Source: Cupriavidus necator A5-1
Lineage (GTDB): Bacteria > Pseudomonadota > Gammaproteobacteria > Burkholderiales > Burkholderiaceae
DNA length: 64,000 bases
Reading direction: 5' to 3'
Assembly (NCBI RefSeq): GCF_000744095.1
Contig: NZ_JQLI01000008.1
Coordinates: forward strand, 992,001-1,056,000
Every line of letters starts with the position of its first letter. Position 1 is the first letter of the stretch. A program made the translations under genes and the position numbers. Positions 1-8,327 of this stretch are shown here, piece after piece. The notes under the pieces were generated by a model. It did no database searches. It was not told where the DNA came from and saw nothing but the letters and a program-made list of their open reading frames with translations.

Positions 1-841
1 TGCGCATGATGGTCGGCAGCCACGTATTGAGGCCGTAGACCAGCAGCAAGCCGAAGAACAGTGCGATCCAGAAGCACGCTGTCGCGCGCAGCTGCTTGCG
101 GGCGAACATGCTCGACATCACGTCGCGCCAGGTGGCGCGGGCGGCGCTGTTCGCGGGCCGGGCTTGCGACGGCAGCCGGCCATGGCCAGTGCGATCGGCC
201 AATGCCTGCGCTTCATCGATCCGCCCTTGCCCCACCAGGTACTCCAGCGACTCGGGCAGCAGCCACGCCATCAGCGGTATCACCACCATGGGCACCGCAC
301 CCAGGCCAATCACGCCACGCCAGCCAAGACTGGGCAACAGCCACATCGCAATGAGCGCGGCGCAAAGAATGCCCACGGAATACCCCGAGTACATCAGGCC
401 ATAGTTGAAGCTGCGGCGGTGCGGCGGCGAGTACTCGATGGTCAAGGCGGCGGCGACGGGAATGACGCCACCGAGGCCGAGCCCGCCGATAAATCGTAAG
501 ACGCCGAAGATGGCCGGTGTGGGCGCATAGGACGCGCCCAGCATGGTCAGTGAGAACAAGGAAACACAGAGCAGCAGCATGCGGCGGCGGCCGATCATCT
601 CGCTCAGCGTGCCAATCAGGAAGGCGCCAAAGAACATGCCGACCAGGGCATAGCTGCTGAGGGCCCCGAGTTCCAGCGGCGTCAGGTTCCAGTTGCGGTC
701 GTCGGCGAGCGCGGGCAGTACCGCGCCCATGACGCCGACGTCATAGCCTTCAAAAAGAATCGCAAGGAAGCATACGAAAAGTACGGTATAGGTCGCGCGG
801 GAAGCGGGGCGCCAGGGCTGAACGGTGCCAGCTGGTGTCAT
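1..841 (-). CDS. MFS transporter, aromatic acid:H+ symporter type (partial)
   Basis: This is the N-terminal 280 residues of a major facilitator carrier; the gene runs off the left edge of the window. The start ATG at 841 follows a clear AGGAG ribosome site. Visible are successive hydrophobic helices, an early acidic helix (FEGYDVGVMG), the loop 2-3 signature ending in GRRRM, and the IEYSPPHRR and LPESLEYL motifs typical of the AAHS family (PcaK/BenK relatives). These inner-membrane carriers import aromatic acids with protons. It is the last visible gene of the minus-strand cluster that starts at 4569, so it probably imports the substrate or a precursor of the monooxygenase encoded there. The family call is firm; the substrate is inferred only from class. 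Confidence 0.82.
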   Translation of the reverse strand, partial: MTPAGTVQPWRPASRATYTVLFVCFLAILFEGYDVGVMGAVLPALADDRNWNLTPLELGALSSYALVGMFFGAFLIGTLSEMIGRRRMLLLCVSLFSLTMLGASYAPTPAIFGVLRFIGGLGLGGVIPVAAALTIEYSPPHRRSFNYGLMYSGYSVGILCAALIAMWLLPSLGWRGVIGLGAVPMVVIPLMAWLLPESLEYLVGQGRIDEAQALADRTGHGRLPSQARPANSAARATWRDVMSSMFARKQLRATACFWIALFFGLLLVYGLNTWLPTIMR

Positions 842-1032
842 TGTCTGTCTCCTGATGGGTGGCGGATACGGAACTGGAGAAGCCGCCAGGGAACCTGCTT
901 CGCGCGATCGTCGCCACGCGCTCGCTGTTGTCCCACATAGTTTAGGCATAAACATATGATTATGGAAATAGTTTTTGAGGCGCGGCAAGGGTAGCCTGGT
1001 CGGCGCCTCGATGGGAGGCGCCGAGGCCGCAA

Positions 1033-2085
1033 CTAGAACTTGTGGCGCAGGCCCAGGCCGAAGGTGTTGCCCGGGTTCAGGTCGGTCACCTTGTCATAGC
1101 GCCAGGCGGCATAAAGGTCAGTGCGCTTGGAGAACGGGTAGTCGTAGGCCAGCGTAGTGGTATCGCGGCGGGCCGAGCCCAGGGTCTCGTTACCGCCCTG
1201 CCAGGTACGCACCCAGGTTGCCATCAGCGAGCCCGGCCCCAGCGGGGCGCTCGCACCCACCTGCATGGTGCGGTTGCGCTGCCGGCTCAGCGTGCTGAAG
1301 CTGTTGTCCGACTGCGCGTACTGGCCGAACAGCTTGACCATCTTGAAGTCGTAAGACACGCCCGCCAGGTAGGCCATCTGGTAGCTGGCGCCGTTGGCCG
1401 TGAACTCCGGCGCGTTGACCCCCACCCGCTGCACCGCCAGCGTGGCGCCGAAGTTGCCGTTGAAATAGGTGGCATTGCCGCCGTAGCTCTGCTTGCCCTG
1501 GTGGCCGGTGCTCTCGCCGGTCGAGTAGATCGCATTGAAGCGCAGCCCGCCGAAGCCCGGACTCTGGTACAGCACCGAGTTGTCCCAGGCGGTGTCACCT
1601 GCGACCGAGTTGCCCACCGGCGAGCCCGGCGGCGTGGTGTAGGAGTGCAGGAACATCGGCGAGAACACCGCCGAGTCGGCCAGCGGATTGAACAGCAGCA
1701 TGGACACGAACCACGGCGTGGTGTTGCGACCCAGCTTGATCGCGCCGAAGCCGCCATTCAGGCCGACAAAGGCATTGCGCCCGAACATGACGTCGCCGTC
1801 GAAGCGGCCGACCTTGCCATTGTCCGTACGGAAAAAGCTCTCCAGCGTGAACTCGGCGTTCAGGCCGTTGCCCAGCGCTTCCTGCCCGCCAATGCCCCAG
1901 TACGAGGTGGTCAGGCCGGAACTGTCGACGACCGCGGTGCTGTGCGCATCGCCACTGGTGCGCACGGAGCCGGCAAAGGCGTCAATCGTGCCGTAGAGCT
2001 GTATGGCGCTCTGGGCCTGTGCGGCGCCGGAGGCGAGGCTGCCGGCGGCCGTTACGGCGGCCAGGATCCTGCGTTGGTGCTTCAT
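1033..2085 (-). CDS. Gram-negative outer-membrane porin (Burkholderiales type)
   Basis: A 350-residue trimeric-type porin. A basic N-terminus and hydrophobic stretch end in AAQA, a good signal peptidase I site near residue 24. The mature chain opens with IQLYGTIDA, contains GRNAFVGLNGGFGAIKLGRN, and ends in GLGLRHKF with the terminal phenylalanine recognised by the BAM complex. Alternating beta-strand patterns run throughout. An AAGGAAG ribosome site precedes the ATG. It sits between the hydrolase and the MFS carrier on the same strand, which suggests co-expression for substrate entry through the outer membrane. Porins of this family are common in Cupriavidus, so substrate specificity cannot be read from the sequence. 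Confidence 0.9.
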   Translation of the reverse strand: MKHQRRILAAVTAAGSLASGAAQAQSAIQLYGTIDAFAGSVRTSGDAHSTAVVDSSGLTTSYWGIGGQEALGNGLNAEFTLESFFRTDNGKVGRFDGDVMFGRNAFVGLNGGFGAIKLGRNTTPWFVSMLLFNPLADSAVFSPMFLHSYTTPPGSPVGNSVAGDTAWDNSVLYQSPGFGGLRFNAIYSTGESTGHQGKQSYGGNATYFNGNFGATLAVQRVGVNAPEFTANGASYQMAYLAGVSYDFKMVKLFGQYAQSDNSFSTLSRQRNRTMQVGASAPLGPGSLMATWVRTWQGGNETLGSARRDTTTLAYDYPFSKRTDLYAAWRYDKVTDLNPGNTFGLGLRHKF

Positions 2086-2130
2086 TGTCTTCCTTTCCTC
2101 TCTCTTCTTTTGTGGACGTCCGCGGCTTTG

Positions 2131-2910
2131 TCAGGTGGCCACGATCGCCAGCACCCGCAACGGACTGCCCGACCCGTTCTGGATCTTCAGCGGTGCCGCC
2201 ACGATCAACGCGCCGGTGGGCGGCAGCTGGTCCAGGTTCTTCAGGCATTGCAGGCCGTACTTGTTCGCGCCGTGCATCAGCGTGTGGCACGGGTAGGGCA
2301 GCGGCCAGGCGTAGGACTGGCCGGCATCGGTGTTGATGGTTTCGACGCCGAAGCCGTGGACGTTGCGTTCATGGATCAGCCACTCGACCGCGGCCTGTTC
2401 CGGGCCAGGCGTATGGGCACCGTCCTCGCGCAGGCCGAGGAACTCGGCAGGGTCGGTCTTCTTGCTCCAGTCGGTGCGCAGCAGCACCCAGGCGCCGGCG
2501 GGAATGCGGCCGTGTTCGGCTTCCCAGCGCTGCAGGTGCGACCCTGTCAGCACCCAGTCGGGGTTCTCCGCCACTTCGGCGCTGGCATCGACCACGACCG
2601 CGGGGGCGATGAAGTTGGCCGGGTCGATGGTGTCCACGCTGTTGTTGGCGTGGTCCTTGCCCGAGATCCAGTGCACCGGCGCGTCGAAATGCGTGCCGGT
2701 ATGCTCGCCGCAGGAGAAGTTGTTCCAGTACCAGCCCGGTCCCTTGTCGTCGTACTGGCTGATGCGTTCCATCTTGAACGCCCACACCTGCCCGAATTCA
2801 GGGGGCAGCACCAGCGCGGGGAAGTCCGGCGACAGGGTCTGCGTCAGGTCGATGATCCTTGCCTTGCCGCCAGACAGGTCCGCGGCAAGCTGTTGCACGG
2901 TGTTGCTCAT
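2131..2910 (-). CDS. Cyclase-family metal-dependent hydrolase (kynurenine formamidase/isatin hydrolase fold)
   Basis: A 259-residue protein of the cyclase/KynB superfamily. The diagnostic metal-binding motif HTGTHFDAPVH begins at residue 70, giving H70, H74, D76 and H80 as candidate metal ligands and catalytic residues. An open frame continues upstream to 3081, but the ATG at 2910 (MSNTVQQ) follows a perfect AAGGAG site and is preferred. Known members open cyclic or open-chain amides such as N-formylkynurenine or isatin, usually with zinc or manganese. The gene directly follows the flavin reductase (26-base gap) and precedes the porin. It probably hydrolyses the product of the neighbouring monooxygenase, but the substrate is not known. 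Confidence 0.85.
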   Translation of the reverse strand: MSNTVQQLAADLSGGKARIIDLTQTLSPDFPALVLPPEFGQVWAFKMERISQYDDKGPGWYWNNFSCGEHTGTHFDAPVHWISGKDHANNSVDTIDPANFIAPAVVVDASAEVAENPDWVLTGSHLQRWEAEHGRIPAGAWVLLRTDWSKKTDPAEFLGLREDGAHTPGPEQAAVEWLIHERNVHGFGVETINTDAGQSYAWPLPYPCHTLMHGANKYGLQCLKNLDQLPPTGALIVAAPLKIQNGSGSPLRVLAIVAT

Positions 2911-2936
2911 GGGGTCTCCTTGTTGTGTGCGCCGTG

Positions 2937-3464
2937 TCAGGCCGACGCGTGTGCCAGCCGCGTGTATCGCCCCTGCCAGTAGAGCAGCGGCGCCGGCGTC
3001 TGCTCGGCGACATGGACCGCCCGCACCCGCCCGATGATCAGGATGTGCCCGTGGCGCTCCAGCAGTTCGTCCGCCTCGCAATCCATCGCCACCACGGCGT
3101 CGGCCAGCACCGGCGCGCCGTCGCGGGTGAGCTGGGTCCAGGCGTCGCTGCCGTAGCGCGCGGCGCCGGCCTCGCCGCCAAAACCGGTGAAGCGTTGCGC
3201 GATCGCCTGCTGCTCCACGCGCAGCAGGTTCACGCCGAAGCGCCGCGTGCGCTGCAGCAGCCCGGCCGAAGAACTCGTCGCCTTCATCGACGCCACCAGC
3301 ATCGGCGGCTCGGCCGAGAACGACGACACCGAGGTTGCGGTAAAGCCGCTGCGCTCTTCGCCTTCGGCCACCGTCACCACGGTCACCGCGCCGGCGAAGC
3401 CGCGCATCGCCTGCTTGAACTGTTGCTGCAGCGCCGCCAGAGGGTCGTGCTTACTGGCCGCCAT
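2937..3464 (-). CDS. NAD(P)H:flavin reductase, small component of a two-component monooxygenase
   Basis: A 175-residue flavin-reductase-domain protein (HpaC/RutF class). Visible motifs are GFAGAVTVVT near the N-terminus, SGFTATSVSSFSAEPPM (the flavin-binding segment), FGVNLL and a C-terminal PLLYWQGRY typical of the family. Such enzymes use NADH or NADPH to reduce free FMN or FAD, which diffuses to a partner oxygenase. The start overlaps the 3' end of the LLM monooxygenase gene by 14 bases, indicating translational coupling and a dedicated pair. Length is normal for the family. The electron donor and flavin preference cannot be told from the sequence. Confidence 0.9.
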   Translation of the reverse strand: MAASKHDPLAALQQQFKQAMRGFAGAVTVVTVAEGEERSGFTATSVSSFSAEPPMLVASMKATSSSAGLLQRTRRFGVNLLRVEQQAIAQRFTGFGGEAGAARYGSDAWTQLTRDGAPVLADAVVAMDCEADELLERHGHILIIGRVRAVHVAEQTPAPLLYWQGRYTRLAHASA

Positions 3465-4569
3465 TTTTCGACCCTCCGGGCTGGCGCAGGCCGCGTGCTT
3501 CCAGGATCGGCAGCACCGTGTCGCGGAAGTACGGGAACTCCTTCACGTAGTCGACGAACGACAGCGTCGTGCCCTTGAAGCCGGCTTCGGCCAGCGCGCA
3601 GATGCCGTCGGCCACCTGCTCGGGCGTGCCCACTAGCGGGAAGCCACCGTGGCCCGCCGCCATGCGGTCTCGGATCAATGCCAGCAGGTCGTGCGGGAAC
3701 GACTGCGCGTTGGCGAACTGCAGCGCCACCAGGTTGTCCACCGCGGCCCAGTCGGCTTTGTCCTGCGCAAAGTGGCGCAGGTAGTCGCGCGCTTCCTGCT
3801 CGGTCGGGCGGCACACCACGTGCGAGAAGGTCAGCACTTCCACCGGCTTGTTTGCCGCGCGGGCCTTGGCTTTCAGTTCGGCCACTTCCACTTTGGAGCG
3901 CGCCAGGTCGATCGCCGGCGTGAACAGGAAGTTGGCGTTCTGGATGGCAAAATCGCGGCCTTCGCCGGAACCCGCGGCGTTCAGGATCGGCGGGCGCTCG
4001 CCGTGCCACGGCTTGGGCAGGCCGTAGATGCCCTTCAGGTGGAAGTTCTCGCCGTCGTAGTTGAAGGCGCCGTCGCGCTCCCAGATCTGCTTGATGACGT
4101 CGAACCACTCCTGCGCATAGCTGTAGCGCTTGTCATGGCCGGCGGCCAGCGGCAGGCCCAAGGCCTCGTACTCGGGGCGGTTCCATCCCGCCACAATGTT
4201 CAGGCCCGCGCGGCCCTGGCCGATCTGGTCCAGCGTCGCGATCTGCTTGGCCACCACCGCCGGGTGGTTGGCCGCGGTGTGAATGGTCGCGAATACCGTC
4301 AGGTTCTTTGTCTGCGCCAGCAGCCCGGCGGCCCAAGTGATCGTCTCCAGCACCGAGCCGTGGAAGTCGGTCTCGCCGCCGTAGCCGATCCAGCGCGCGA
4401 TCGGCAGCATGAAGTCGATGCCGGCGTCGTCCAGCATCTGCGCCAGCTTCGCGTTGTTTTCCCACGAGTTGTCCCAGCGTTCGTCGATCCTGGTTACCGA
4501 CATGCCGCCCGAGCAATTGGTGGCAAACGTGCCCAGTAAAAAGTCCTTCGTGTTCAGAATTTTTCTCAT
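3451..4569 (-). CDS. LLM-class flavin-dependent monooxygenase (RutA-like)
   Basis: A 372-residue bacterial-luciferase-fold (TIM-barrel) monooxygenase. Features include TNCSGG near the N-terminus, RWIGYGGETDFHG, the TIHTAANHPAVVAKQ stretch, LNIVAGWNRPEYEALG and a C-terminal GTPEQVADGI. This pattern resembles RutA, the pyrimidine ring-opening enzyme that uses flavin N5-oxide, and related sulfone or haloaromatic oxygenases. The ATG at 4569 with a GGGAG site was chosen over longer in-frame extensions. It is the first gene of a minus-strand operon with its flavin reductase, a cyclase-type hydrolase, a porin and an aromatic-acid carrier. No isochorismatase-like RutB or other rut gene is present, so uracil is unlikely to be the substrate. 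The substrate remains unassigned. Confidence 0.85.
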   Translation of the reverse strand: MRKILNTKDFLLGTFATNCSGGMSVTRIDERWDNSWENNAKLAQMLDDAGIDFMLPIARWIGYGGETDFHGSVLETITWAAGLLAQTKNLTVFATIHTAANHPAVVAKQIATLDQIGQGRAGLNIVAGWNRPEYEALGLPLAAGHDKRYSYAQEWFDVIKQIWERDGAFNYDGENFHLKGIYGLPKPWHGERPPILNAAGSGEGRDFAIQNANFLFTPAIDLARSKVEVAELKAKARAANKPVEVLTFSHVVCRPTEQEARDYLRHFAQDKADWAAVDNLVALQFANAQSFPHDLLALIRDRMAAGHGGFPLVGTPEQVADGICALAEAGFKGTTLSFVDYVKEFPYFRDTVLPILEARGLRQPGGSKNGGQ

Positions 4570-4603
4570 GCGTATCTCCCGGCCAAGTAGAATCCCTGAA
4601 GCA

Positions 4604-4630
4604 GGCGCCGCCCGCGGATAATGCGGCGCC
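4604..4630. promoter_or_regulatory. Inverted repeat in the monooxygenase/regulator divergent promoter
   Basis: GGCGCCGC at 4604-4611 is perfectly complementary to GCGGCGCC at 4623-4630 with an 11-base spacer. It lies 35 bases upstream of the monooxygenase start and in the leader of the divergent regulator. Position and symmetry fit an operator for the neighbouring winged-helix protein, but a GC-rich hairpin could also arise by chance in this genome. Confidence 0.4.
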
Positions 4631-4650
4631 CGTACTGCCCTGAAAAACCC

Positions 4651-4667
4651 ACGCACGCAACGTGCGT
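4651..4667. promoter_or_regulatory. Perfect 7-3-7 palindrome before the winged-helix regulator
   Basis: ACGCACG at 4651-4657 and CGTGCGT at 4661-4667 form a perfect inverted repeat with a three-base centre, ending ten bases before the regulator ATG at 4678. MarR-type dimers typically bind symmetric sites of about this size in the divergent promoter they control, so this is a candidate autoregulatory operator. Its place ahead of 4678 also argues against the alternative start at 4621. Confidence 0.45.
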
Positions 4668-4677
4668 CGAGCTGACA

Positions 4678-5241
4678 ATGCCCAAGACCTCGAGTAACTC
4701 CACGCCATCCGCGAAAATCGACCGCACTGCCGAGCAACATCGCTGGCACCTGGCGACGGATGATTTCAGCGTCGAGATCACGGACCTCGAATACGCCGTC
4801 ATGCGGGTTTATCAGTCGTTCCTGCGGTGGCAGTCCGAATGCCTGGCGGCCGTGACCGGAATTACGCTGAGCGGGCAGGAAAATGCCTTGCTGCATATCA
4901 TCCGGATGCACGAGCGGCCCAAGACCATCAAGGACCTGCTGCACATGACCAATCGCCAGGACGTGCCCAACATGCAATATGAGTTGCGCAAGCTGCTCAA
5001 GGCCGAACTGGTCGACAAATACGGCAGCGCACGCACGGGCATTTACTACTTCGCCACTGACGAAGGCATAAGGGTGTGCGACGAATTTGCCCGGTTGCGG
5101 CGCGAGACGCTGCTCGAGACCGCGCAAGGCGAATTCGGCCCTAAATCCGGCGCTCTGAAGGCGGCCGGACAGCTGGAACAACTGGAAAAGGTCTACGAGA
5201 TCGCGACGCGCGAAATCGCGACCTATCACCGCCGTCGCTAG
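4678..5241 (+). CDS. Winged-helix (MarR-like) transcriptional regulator
   Basis: A 187-residue predicted DNA-binding protein. The centre (LSGQENALLHIIRMHERPKTIKDLLHMTNRQDVPNM and onward) reads as a winged helix, followed by a wing-like KYGSARTGIYYFATDEG and a C-terminal helical tail with acidic and basic residues. This resembles the wHTH proteins predicted as MarR relatives in Proteobacteria. ATG 4678 is preferred because a palindrome and a spacer sit directly before it; an in-frame ATG at 4621 would add 19 residues and put that palindrome inside the gene. It is divergent from the monooxygenase operon, which it probably regulates. The ligand is unknown. Confidence 0.72.
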   Translation: MPKTSSNSTPSAKIDRTAEQHRWHLATDDFSVEITDLEYAVMRVYQSFLRWQSECLAAVTGITLSGQENALLHIIRMHERPKTIKDLLHMTNRQDVPNMQYELRKLLKAELVDKYGSARTGIYYFATDEGIRVCDEFARLRRETLLETAQGEFGPKSGALKAAGQLEQLEKVYEIATREIATYHRRR

Positions 5242-5318
5242 AAGGAGTGGTTTTGGAAACTCATTGAGGGGCGTTGTCTCCTGGTGGCGCGTGACGTATC
5301 GCGCGAATCGAATAAATA

Positions 5319-5341
5319 ATCAAATAGAAGATTTATTTGAT
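5319..5341. other. AT-rich inverted repeat downstream of the regulator
   Basis: ATCAAATA at 5319-5326 pairs with TATTTGAT at 5334-5341 around a seven-base loop, inside an AT-rich island that is unusual for this GC-rich region. It lies between two convergent genes (ends at 5241 and 5397). It may be a weak bidirectional terminator, although the stem is AT-rich and no clear T-run follows. Confidence 0.3.
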
Positions 5342-5396
5342 GCAAATGTAGCGCACTGCCGCGGGCTTCGCCACGGTTTTCGCATTAGGGGAAACA

Positions 5397-6857
5397 CTAG
5401 GGGGCTGACGGTCGGGTTTGCGCCGGTTCGGCCACAATCCTGGCGCCGACATCGCGCAGCAGCCGCTGGAAATCGGGCGACGCCAGGATGATCTTGCCCG
5501 CCGCTGCCCGGAGCCGGTCGACGGCCTCGGGCGGCAGCGAGAACGAGGTGGGCAACTCGTTCAGGTAGGCCAGTTCCGCCTTATCCTCCAGCTGGGCGAA
5601 CGAGACATCGATGGCGTAGATGGTGGCGTCCGGCGTGCGCAGCGTGGTGGCCACCGCGGCATCCTTGTTCGCCTTGAAGGCAGAGGACTGCCGGACCTGG
5701 CTCATGGAGTGCCAGCGCGCCTGGCTGTCCTTCAGCAGCTCGGTTGCCTCATAGGAGTAGTGGTCGATGGGAACGCCCGTTGCCTTGACCAGTATCTCAA
5801 GCGTGCCGGGCGAGGATTCCGATTTATCCCATGCCGTCTTGGGCGTGGACAGCGAGTTGACGACAAAGACCACGATCCTGCGCGTATGGTCGAGCGGCGT
5901 AGGCTGGCCGACGAGGTGCAGCGCTTCCATGAGCTCCAGCGCGTCCAGCACCGCGCGCATGCCGAGGTTGTCGGAAACCCCGCCGTCCACCACATGGATG
6001 TAGGGCCGGTTGACGCTGTCTTCGAGTTCCGCCCCTTCCTTCAGGTGCCGGGTCGCACGCGCAGCCGGCCTCGGCGGGTCGGCGGCATCGATAAAAGGCT
6101 TGATCCAGTCGGGTGGTGTGTAGCCACAGTTGCCGCCGTAGTTATTGAGCGTAACGGGCGTCAGCACGACCGGCACGGCAGACGAAGCGGCAGCGGCGCG
6201 GGAAAGGCGTACCGCATTCAGGTCCGAGCAGAGTACGTCGAAGGTGGCCTGCGTAAATGGCAGGCGGGCACCTGTGGAAATGTCCGTGGCGGATGCAATG
6301 ATGAAGGGGCCCTGTCCCCGGTTCAGGTCGCCAAACGTCGCCCCGTTGAACAGGATCTCGTCGTACAGATCGGCCGCCAGTTCGGAGCGGCCCCAGCCGC
6401 CCGACCACAGTGACGGCCAGTAGGCGGGATTGAGCGTGCGGAACGTAATCTCGCCCTGTACATCGCGCTTGAGGAAGCGCTGCTCGTAGTCGTCGAAGAG
6501 CTTGTCGCCATAAAGGCCATAGGCGAGCGCGGTAAAGCTCCCGCCGGACACGCCGGTAATGACGCCGACATGGTCGAGCAGGCGCGACTTGACGCCTCTG
6601 GGCCCGACCACTTCCGTATTGCGCAGGAATTCCAGCACGCCGTACGAGAAGGCGGCGGCGCGTGTCCCGCCGCCCGAGAAAGCCAGGATCACCAGGTTCT
6701 CGCTGGTCTTCGAATAGTGGGGGCGCGTCGTGTATCGATAGCCGGTAGCAGGATCGGCGTGGGCAAGCGGCGGATTGACAGGCCGGCTGGCGCAGCCGCC
6801 GAGCAGAAGCAGCAACGCAGCGGCGATTACCCATGCTGGCGTCGGCAATCTGGCCAT
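5397..6857 (-). CDS. Patatin-like phospholipase lipoprotein
   Basis: A 486-residue protein. A hydrophobic N-terminus ends in the lipobox LGGC, so it is probably acylated at Cys22 and membrane anchored. The patatin signatures are present: oxyanion hole FSGGGTRAA from residue 60, nucleophile elbow GVSGGS with Ser104, and the catalytic DGG with Asp291 (VVDGGVSDNLG). Family members hydrolyse acyl esters of phospholipids with a Ser-Asp dyad. A GGAGG ribosome site precedes the ATG. The gene stands alone, convergent with the winged-helix regulator and divergent from the AI-2E-type permease gene. Substrate and physiological role are not evident. Confidence 0.9.
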   Translation of the reverse strand: MARLPTPAWVIAAALLLLLGGCASRPVNPPLAHADPATGYRYTTRPHYSKTSENLVILAFSGGGTRAAAFSYGVLEFLRNTEVVGPRGVKSRLLDHVGVITGVSGGSFTALAYGLYGDKLFDDYEQRFLKRDVQGEITFRTLNPAYWPSLWSGGWGRSELAADLYDEILFNGATFGDLNRGQGPFIIASATDISTGARLPFTQATFDVLCSDLNAVRLSRAAAASSAVPVVLTPVTLNNYGGNCGYTPPDWIKPFIDAADPPRPAARATRHLKEGAELEDSVNRPYIHVVDGGVSDNLGMRAVLDALELMEALHLVGQPTPLDHTRRIVVFVVNSLSTPKTAWDKSESSPGTLEILVKATGVPIDHYSYEATELLKDSQARWHSMSQVRQSSAFKANKDAAVATTLRTPDATIYAIDVSFAQLEDKAELAYLNELPTSFSLPPEAVDRLRAAAGKIILASPDFQRLLRDVGARIVAEPAQTRPSAP

Positions 6858-7182
6858 AGGTCCTCCGCAGCGAATTCAGGACGAACAAGACCGGACGTGT
6901 CGGCGTCCTGGGCTACCACCATACTAGGCGGCTAATGTGGCTGCAGGCGCAACTTTCGAGGTTGTCCCGGCCAGCGCCCATGGACTAGACTAGATTTCAC
7001 CGGTCCAAGAGACCAGTACTTAACCTCGTTTGGCTAACGCGCGGCGGTGAGATGGCCAGGGCCGCGCGTTGGCGTGGATGACACGGCGGGCGCGCCTTTT
7101 GCAGGCGGGACTCGGCCGCCCGTTGAGCCAGCAAGTGGCTTACCGATCCGAACCTTTGCGGCGACCTGCAAGGAGGCAATCG
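6858..7182. other. Divergent intergenic region, no gene seen
   Basis: These 325 bases separate the divergent patatin and AI-2E genes and must hold both promoters. No convincing small gene, RNA gene or repeat is visible. A strong AAGGAGG ribosome site just before 7183 fixes the start of the downstream gene. A short GGTCC-AAGA-GGACC-like hairpin near 7003 is imperfect and not reported as a site. Confidence 0.5.
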
Positions 7183-8310
7183 ATGTTGCCCACGCCCATT
7201 TCCGAGAGAGCGCTGTCCCGGGGACTGCTCGACGTACTGATCCGTGCCGGGCTGATCGCCGTGCTGGCGATTTTCTGCTTCCAGATATTCAATCCCTTCC
7301 TCAATCTCATCGTCTGGTCCGTGATCCTGGCGATTACGATCTATCCGCTGCAGGTGAGGCTCAGGCGCAAGCTGGGCAACAACGACGGCCGTGCCGCCAC
7401 GCTGATCGTCGTGATAGCGATCGCCATCATCGCGGTGCCGGCCTATCTGTTGGGCTCCGCCATGGTCGACTCGGTGGAGAATGCCATGGCCATGGTCAAG
7501 AGCGAGGGCATTCATATTCCGCCCCCGGCCGAGTCGGTAGCCGCCTGGCCGCTGATTGGCCAGCGCGTGTATGACTTGTGGCAGCACGCCGCCACGGACC
7601 TGACCGGCCTGGCACAGAAGTATGCGCCGCAGATTAAGGACATCACCCTTGCCCTGCTGGTCGCGATCGCCGGCCTTGGCAAGGGTTTGCTGATCTTTAT
7701 CTTCGCGCTGATCATCGGGGGCATTTTCATGGCTTACGGCGAGGCCGGCAGCCGCAGCGCCGAGCAGATCGCCTCGCGCATCTTCAGCCCGGCCAGAGGC
7801 CCGCACATCGCCAGGCTATGCACCGCGACCATCCGCGCGGTGGCGCAGGGCGTGGTCGGCATCGCCTTTATCCAGATGCTGTTGATCGGTGTCGCCTTCG
7901 TGATCAAGGGTGTTCCCGCGGCGGGCGTGCTGGCCTTGCTTGTGCTGCTGCTGGGGATCGCGCAGTTGCCGGCCACGCTGATCACCATCCCGGTGATCAT
8001 TTATGTCCTGGCCACGGAGGGCGCCAACGCTGCCACCATTGTCTTCTCCATCTATGTCTTCATCGCGGGGCTGGCTGATAACGTGCTCAAGCCGCTGCTG
8101 CTGGGGCGTGGCGTCGATGTGCCAATGCCGGTGGTGTTGATCGGCGCCCTGGGCGGCATGGTCACCGGCGGCGTCATTGGCCTGTTTATCGGCCCGGTGG
8201 TGCTCGCGGTCGGCTATCAGCTGTTCTGGCAATGGGTGGAAGACCAGCCGCAGGTGCAGGCGCAGGAGCAGGAGCAGGAGGGAGACCTGGCAAGCCGGCA
8301 ACAGGTCTGA
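7183..8310 (+). CDS. AI-2E family transporter (permease)
   Basis: A 375-residue multi-pass inner-membrane protein of the AI-2E/PerM family. It has paired N-terminal hydrophobic helices (VLIRAGLIAVLAIFCF and onward), a middle soluble segment, and a C-terminal block with the family-typical GLADNVLKPLLLGRGVDVP followed by LIGALGGMVTGGVIGLFIGP. An in-frame extension to 7069 lacks a ribosome site, whereas ATG 7183 follows AAGGAGG. The C-terminus is Gln/Glu-rich. Family members export small molecules or act as Na+(Li+)/H+ antiporters; AI-2 transport itself is shown for few. The gene is upstream of and co-directional with an efflux operon (17-base gap) and is probably part of the same transcript. 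Confidence 0.88.
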   Translation: MLPTPISERALSRGLLDVLIRAGLIAVLAIFCFQIFNPFLNLIVWSVILAITIYPLQVRLRRKLGNNDGRAATLIVVIAIAIIAVPAYLLGSAMVDSVENAMAMVKSEGIHIPPPAESVAAWPLIGQRVYDLWQHAATDLTGLAQKYAPQIKDITLALLVAIAGLGKGLLIFIFALIIGGIFMAYGEAGSRSAEQIASRIFSPARGPHIARLCTATIRAVAQGVVGIAFIQMLLIGVAFVIKGVPAAGVLALLVLLLGIAQLPATLITIPVIIYVLATEGANAATIVFSIYVFIAGLADNVLKPLLLGRGVDVPMPVVLIGALGGMVTGGVIGLFIGPVVLAVGYQLFWQWVEDQPQVQAQEQEQEGDLASRQQV

Positions 8311-8327
8311 GGTGGTCCGGGGCGCCC

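Noticed and set aside
1042-2982. A 646-codon plus-strand frame over the porin and hydrolase genes
   Set aside because: Shadow of well-supported minus-strand genes; Val/Arg/His-rich without domain features.
3451-4569. Pyrimidine monooxygenase RutA as exact identity
   Set aside because: Similarity is at family level only and no other rut genes are present, so the gene symbol was withheld.
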